Shown here piece by piece: positions 56,201 through 64,000 of a stretch of 64,000 nt of DNA (its first letter is position 1; each line of letters starts with the position of its first letter). Below the pieces are notes generated by a model. That model did not search any database. It was not told where the DNA came from and saw nothing but the letters and a program-made list of their open reading frames with translations. Source of the stretch: Lyophyllum atratum (Eukaryota; Basidiomycota; Agaricomycetes; Agaricales; Lyophyllaceae); assembly GCA_014905825.1 (NCBI GenBank), contig JACGCN010000002.1:2356001-2420000 (forward strand). The letters are read 5' to 3'. The position numbers and the translations under genes were made by a program.

Positions 56201-56941
56201 ACAGATGCTTGTGCAGGTGGACAAACTGGTACAACTGATTGAGTCCCCGGTCTTTACCTGTAAGCATTCACCACTAGTATTGTTAAGCAAGGTTATTGAC
56301 CTTTCATCAGATATACGGTTACAGCTATTGGAGCCTGAGAGATATCCTCATCTCTTCAAGTGTCTCTATGGACTGCTGATGCTTTTGCCTCAAAGTTCTG
56401 CTTTTGTTTCTCTTCGCAACCGTTTGAACGCGGTAAACTCAGCAGGCTTCCTGCACATTGCTCCCAAGTCGTGAGTCAATGCAATTCATCAACCATTTCA
56501 TACAAATCATAGTCGAACAGAACTATGGGACCAATGTCGACGAGATCCAAGCTTGGTCGGGACGAGATCAAATGGCAGGAACTTCTTCTACATTTCCGTT
56601 CGATTCAAGCCAAGCATGAGAAGGCGAGGCGACAGGCGCTGGGCACAGACACCACGCCATATTCCGATTTCTCCGATAGCGATAAGCCTGGCGACTTGTC
56701 TGGAAGTAATCCTGCTGGGACAGAAAGGACCGGACGTCCCATTACGGTTGGGCGGGCGCCGCTACGAAGAAGAGTCACCGGAGAGTTGCCGCTTAACCCG
56801 AATGCCGCTCCAATCCCAGGCAGGAGTGGGGCACTGTCACCGCTGAATCCTAGGGCGAGGGTTGGTGGCCCGACAACGAACGGGGCTGTGCCAGTGCAGC
56901 AAAGTCAGAAGCAACAAAGGACAAGTTTGACTCGGAAATGA
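53252..56941 (+). CDS. VAC14: VAC14, scaffold of the PIKfyve/Fab1 phosphoinositide kinase complex
   Basis: VAC14 is a HEAT-repeat scaffold that holds Fab1 kinase and Fig4 phosphatase on vacuole membranes. The start codon lies in a 4-nt coding exon (ATGG, 53252-53255). Joined to 53313-53385 it gives [20 protein letters not shown]. The next exon, from 53441, gives [20 protein letters not shown]. Family blocks follow: [80 protein letters not shown] and [20 protein letters not shown]. Later come [20 protein letters not shown] and the near-invariant [21 protein letters not shown] fungal-specific Ser/Pro-rich insert lies at 54940-55260, and a disordered tail ends at 56941. Confidence 0.9.
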
Positions 56942-57111
56942 GAAGCTTCTTACCAATGGGACAGTTCGCTCAATAGGTTTGACAGTACGATACATAACAT
57001 ACCCTGCTCCATTCTTTAATGCCTTGCACATATTTTCTTATGGTAGACAGTGGGGAAATGCTATTAATGCCATGTAATCCAAATTATATTCCCAAAATTT
57101 ATGTCCGAAGT

Positions 57112-58243
57112 TTACAAGCGAGAGATACCGGAGACAAGTATGTTATTCCGGATGACGCGTACATCGTCGTCAGGAAGGTTGAGATAATGATGTAAGTAGG
57201 CCTCGGCACCGCCGTATTTATCATCCAGAAGGGCCAGGAAAGCGGTCATGGTCTCATGCCTAGAGTTAAGCATCAGCAATTCAAGCCATCGAGCCGTCAT
57301 ATGTCATCCATCCATACCGGCATGTGAACATGTTTAAGGCTGCTTCGTTATTAGACGCAAAGAGTGGTTCTTTGGAGAGACGAGCCATAATCTTTTCGCG
57401 TGCCGGTTCACGGCCAACCCGAGTGAGGGCATAATCCTCGGCGATGGCAGCAGTGTCAACACCGGCAAGCTATCCATGCAGCCCATATAAGTTTGAGTAC
57501 AATTAAGCGGGCCGATAAAAGGTGTAACCTTGAGTAGTAGTGCCGCTATCAATCCCGTTCGATCTTTACCCGCTGTGCAATGAAATAGACATCCCACTGT
57601 TGGATTATCTCTGATGTGGCGGAAGATGGCGCCAAACGATGGGCCTGCGTGGTCCAAGATCTGAGAATAAAGTTCCATGAAAGCCTACAGACGTTTTAGA
57701 TACCGGGGTGTAGCAAGAGCGAGGTACAAAAACACACCTCTGTTTTCCCGCTAGCGTATAGTTGATACCGTCTGGTAAAGAATCACATGAATGGGCCAAT
57801 GTACGGCTAATTTGCATTGACGGTAGCACGTACGTACTTCGCCATCATCTCTGGGCTGTAATCTTCTGTCTGAAAGACAGGGACTCTAATGATCTCGACG
57901 CCATCGATTTCTGGCTGTGGTGAATCGTATTTTTGGATCTCAGTGTCCGACCGCAGATCGAACACCTTAGCAATGCCTAGGGCTTTCAGCTGCTGTTCTC
58001 CTACAGTTACGTATATCAGTTTGTGGATCATGCAGCGAGGTTACAATGAATACCTTCTTTGGTGATGCTAGATAGCTCCGCAGAGCGGTATAGGAATCGA
58101 GGCCTGGTCATTTTGTCTGGACTGCTCTCAGAAGGATATGAGCCAAGATCCCTAACGTTGATGACTCCATCTATTGTGACGAATGGTGGACGAGACAGAA
58201 CCTCGGAGACATAGGCTGGATCCAAGGGCTCGAGATCGTTCAT
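57112..58243 (-). CDS. Tyrosine phosphatase of the Y_phosphatase3 family
   Basis: The start is ATG 58243 (MNDLEPLDPAYVSEVLSRPP). The N-terminal signature GVINVRDLGSYPS is followed by RPRFLYRSAELSSITKEG, typical of this family of fungal and bacterial protein-tyrosine/phosphoinositide phosphatases. Next come KALGIAKVFDLRSDTEIQKY, then the active site CLFHCTAGKDRTGLIAALLL. The Cys-(x)5-Arg loop is intact, and the Lys-Asp in the loop resembles phosphoinositide phosphatases. The C-terminal helices read HETMTAFLALLDDKYGGAEA and YLHHYLNLPDDDVRVIRNNI. About six short introns are needed. The start is 157 bp from that of MCM6 on the opposite strand. The substrate is unknown. Confidence 0.85.
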
Positions 58244-58400
58244 GAGAGGCGGAGGTAGAAGTGGCTAATTGCGTGACTGTCTCGTGCATGGAGTCACGCA
58301 CACGAGACTACCTGCCCTAACGTGTGACAGATCGTATTCTAATTTTCCTAGGCTAAGGTACAAGTCGCGTCCATTTCTCTCCGTCTTCCCATCGCTCACC

Positions 58401-61689
<3,289 letters not shown>

Positions 61690-62063
61690 TGGATTCCTTC
61701 TATGACTTTGATTTGCCTGCTTTCTTGTATTTCGTCGCTCTGTATAGTAGTAGCTTTTGTTGTACGAATCACTGACCAGTTACGGATTTGGATCCTGGTG
61801 GATGGCCGCTAAGCCTCAAGCTCCCAAGTGCGTGCCCACGTGCCGGGATGGTGTCACAACGATCTTCTTGCAGTTCTCCTACTCACATTATCATATTGGG
61901 TCAGCCTTGCCTCGCAGGGTACTTATTCTCTACTCTTGCGTATATGCAGCGCATAAGCGCGACATAGACAGGCGTCCTAATATACAGTATCGCCATAGAG
62001 AGCTTCTAAGCTCTTGCTGGTTGACTGGTGCTTTATATCAGGAACAGGATCCAGTCACTGAAG

Positions 62064-64000
62064 ATGCCAACAAACTCTCTGGTTGTTCCAACCATCCTTA
62101 TCACCGGGTCTCTTCATTTCGCAGAAGTTCTGGAGGACAGCATTGCGGAGGATGTGATTCATGTCCTGATTGTGATGGATGAAGTGAAGGACGAGATACT
62201 CGGGGACCTGGAGGACCACGGCTGGGCTTTACAAAGGATCCGCGTGGAAGCAGCTGGTCGACCTTGGGAGGAGACAGAGCTTGAGGCTCTTGGAGACGGT
62301 ATGTTCATACACAGCCAAGTCTACTCTCGAACTGAGATTGAGAACTCTGTAGGCACAATTGAGGACACCACGCTTGTAGCCCCGCTAGTAAATTCTGCGT
62401 CAACTACGTCTAAATTACAGAGACATTTCTCCTCATTCCCGCTTACTGCGCATCTCCATACCCCCGTCCTTCGCCTGGTATCTCTCAATCCCCAGCTCAC
62501 TCTCAGTGTTACATTTCTTCGCGTGCCGGAAATTCATGATGGATATGAATACAAGTTCTTCATCTCTAGGACTACGACAGTTAACGAAGCTATCGAGGGT
62601 ATAGTGGAGGAACTCGGATTGACTAAGGCTTTACCTATACCCGGTGGAGGCAACCTGGAGTATGTCCTCGAGGAAGTATGGATGGATAACAACTCGGAGA
62701 GTATGGTCACCTTCTACTCCTGATATTCACTGCTGACTTATGTTGATTAGAATTCTCGAGACTCCCGATGTCATCACTAATCCACCCCGTTGTCGCCTTC
62801 CCGTTTTCCCCCAACCCGTTCACCAGCAGAGCGAGACGTGCATTCAGGATATGTGTTCCTGATGAATGGTACCGACGATCAAAGTCTCGTAATGTGTCAA
62901 ATGCCTCCCTTGAGCCTTCGGAATCGACGATCCGGCGTCTTGCAGCGCTCCAGGAAGACGATGAAGAAGACGAAGACGAAGGCACCGCGAAATTAGGCCC
63001 TTCCCCAAGTAGCCAGACTCGTCCTAATCCAGTGGCCACTGCGGACTGGAGAGGTTCAATATCCCATAATCGTTTGTCCAACCTTTTTGATGGTTGGCTG
63101 CGACCCACTTCACCAACATCGCCAAATCGAAATTCGACCTTTGCGGCGGCTGATAATAGGAAGAGTGTGAGCGAGCCCAGACTCCTGGAGCATACCGCTG
63201 GAACGAGCCTTTCGAAATCTGACGTTTTCACTGAGACTGCCGAGTCGAACGTTATAAACGACGCCGATTTCGAAGATATGTTGGTATGCTAAAGCTTATG
63301 GTCAAACAATACTTGTTTCTCATTACTATACAGGATGACATGGGGTTGACAGGAGAGAAACGAAATGCCATGTATAAGCTGCAGCCAAGCCACAAGAAAT
63401 ATCTCCTCGACCAAAACCGAACGTCTACACCTAAACTTGGACAGCATGAGGGCCAGCCCTCTTATTCTGCATCGTATGGACCGTCTAGCGGCTCAACCCT
63501 GATACCCCGTCTGGTACCTCAGCTCACTGGCGACGCAGGCTTGATGCGCCGATTCTCTATTGTCGGCGGTTGGGGTGGAGCGACAACTGCTCCCCCTGTG
63601 ATTTCTTCGAATACCAACCGACTAAGTGGTGAATTCGATTCGAGTTCGTCAGGGAAGGGGAAGGCGCAAGTAGAGAAGGTGGTAGAAGACATGCAACCAC
63701 TCCAACCTCAGAATACAGGCGGGCTTTGGGGTAGGTGGTGGGTATCCTCGGGAGGTGAGAAAGCTCCGGGCGAGAGGGGTATACAGGACACCAATAAGCC
63801 GGCCAGGTGGTACGTCGATGCTCTGCGCGGAAAAACTTCAGACAACAAGCTCGTGAAACACCTGATATCCTTACGCGTTCATCTATCTACTGCCAAGATA
63901 GTCTGGATCGAAGAATTCGTTGTCACGGAGAAAGGGTTGGACGTGTTGGGTTCGTTATTGGCCGGCCTGGTAGCCAAGGGCGGAAAACGGCGCGAGTTAA
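62064..64000 (+). CDS. Rho-effector-like protein with diaphanous-type GTPase-binding domain (3' end beyond window)
   Basis: Exons 62064-62700, 62751-63283 and 63334 to the window edge fit in phase. The first 210 residues read ITGSLHFAEVLEDSIAEDVI and LNPQLTLSVTFLRVPEIHDG, then TTTVNEAIEGIVEELGLTK. That looks like a ubiquitin-fold or Ras-association-like domain. A disordered, Ser-rich linker follows, holding FRICVPDEWYRRSKSRNVSN and acidic EDDEEDEDEGT. The last part, WYVDALRGKTSDNKLVKHLI then SLRVHLSTAKIVWIEEFVVT and LGSLLAGLVAKGGKRREL, fits the start of a GTPase-binding/FH3 (armadillo-like) region. The frame is open at 64000. It may be a regulator of polarity or actin downstream of a Rho GTPase. 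No FH1/FH2 can be judged because the gene is cut. Confidence 0.65.

Noticed and set aside
62751..62800. Possible frameshift in the GTPase-binding protein (ILETPDVITNPP then VVAFPF)
   Set aside because: Splicing A at 62700 to AA at 62751 gives ESKFSRLPMSSLIHPVVAFP in one frame, so no break is needed.

Overview
This window is nuclear DNA from a filamentous, mushroom-type basidiomycete (Agaricomycetes). The evidence is the density of short introns (about 45-100 nt, GT-AG with a few GC-AG), a class I hydrophobin, a velvet regulator, a Cya5-type PPR protein, a seven-helix membrane protein of a basidiomycete type, and a Ngaro-type tyrosine-recombinase retrotransposon. I placed exon boundaries by hand, by matching each translated segment to its protein family and requiring splice sites and phase to agree. 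Boundaries are therefore firm where phases are stated and approximate elsewhere.

Layout. 1-1.4 kb: no convincing gene. 1.4-3.2 kb (-): INO80-complex subunit F-type protein. 3.7-4.5 kb (+): complex I subunit NDUFA13/GRIM-19. 5.1-7.0 kb (+): two-HMG-box protein. 7.3-8.0 kb (-): GNAT acetyltransferase. 8.5-11.8 kb (+): large PPR protein. 11.9-13.9 kb (-): velvet protein of VelB type. 14.8-16.3 kb (+): ArfGAP. 16.5-18.9 kb (+): 3-methylcrotonyl-CoA carboxylase beta subunit. 20.1-21.5 kb (+): seven-helix membrane protein. 21.8-27.75 kb: complete Ngaro-type element. 27.9-31.4 kb (+): MLH3. 31.7-32.3 kb (+): Rtc3-type SBDS-domain protein. 32.6-33.8 kb (+): unknown membrane protein. 35.3-35.8 kb (+): hydrophobin. 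36.0-38.0 kb (-): AFG1. 38.2-39.1 kb (+): UreF. 39.2-40.3 kb (-): eIF3f. 40.5-40.8 kb (+): TOM7. 41.2-42.8 kb (-): RNF220-like RING protein. 43.2-43.9 kb: truncated GH3 beta-glucosidase. 44.0-45.5 kb (-): SET-domain methyltransferase. 46.1-48.9 kb (+): MFS sugar transporter. 49.6-51.2 kb (+): GH18 chitinase. 51.2-53.1 kb (-): M28 peptidase. 53.3-56.9 kb (+): VAC14. 57.1-58.2 kb (-): tyrosine phosphatase. 58.4-61.7 kb (+): MCM6. 62.1-64 kb (+): diaphanous-type GTPase-binding protein, cut by the window edge.

Most genes are housekeeping: mitochondria (NDUFA13, TOM7, AFG1, PPR, MCC), replication and repair (MCM6, MLH3), chromatin (INO80 subunit), translation (eIF3f, Rtc3) and membrane traffic (ArfGAP, VAC14). 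They are tightly packed and several pairs share short divergent promoters. There is no pathway cluster. The accessory material is the retrotransposon, the membrane protein beside it, the GH3 remnant, and the hydrophobin, chitinase and transporter genes.

The most unusual points are these. The Ngaro-type element has perfectly identical split direct repeats with hairpins and a repeat-filled intron, and lies about 150 bp upstream of MLH3. A 4-nt micro-exon is predicted in the Rtc3 gene, and start codons lie at or across introns in NDUFA13 and VAC14. GC-AG introns are inferred in three genes. Several single-base reading-frame breaks fall in the otherwise conserved MCC beta gene.
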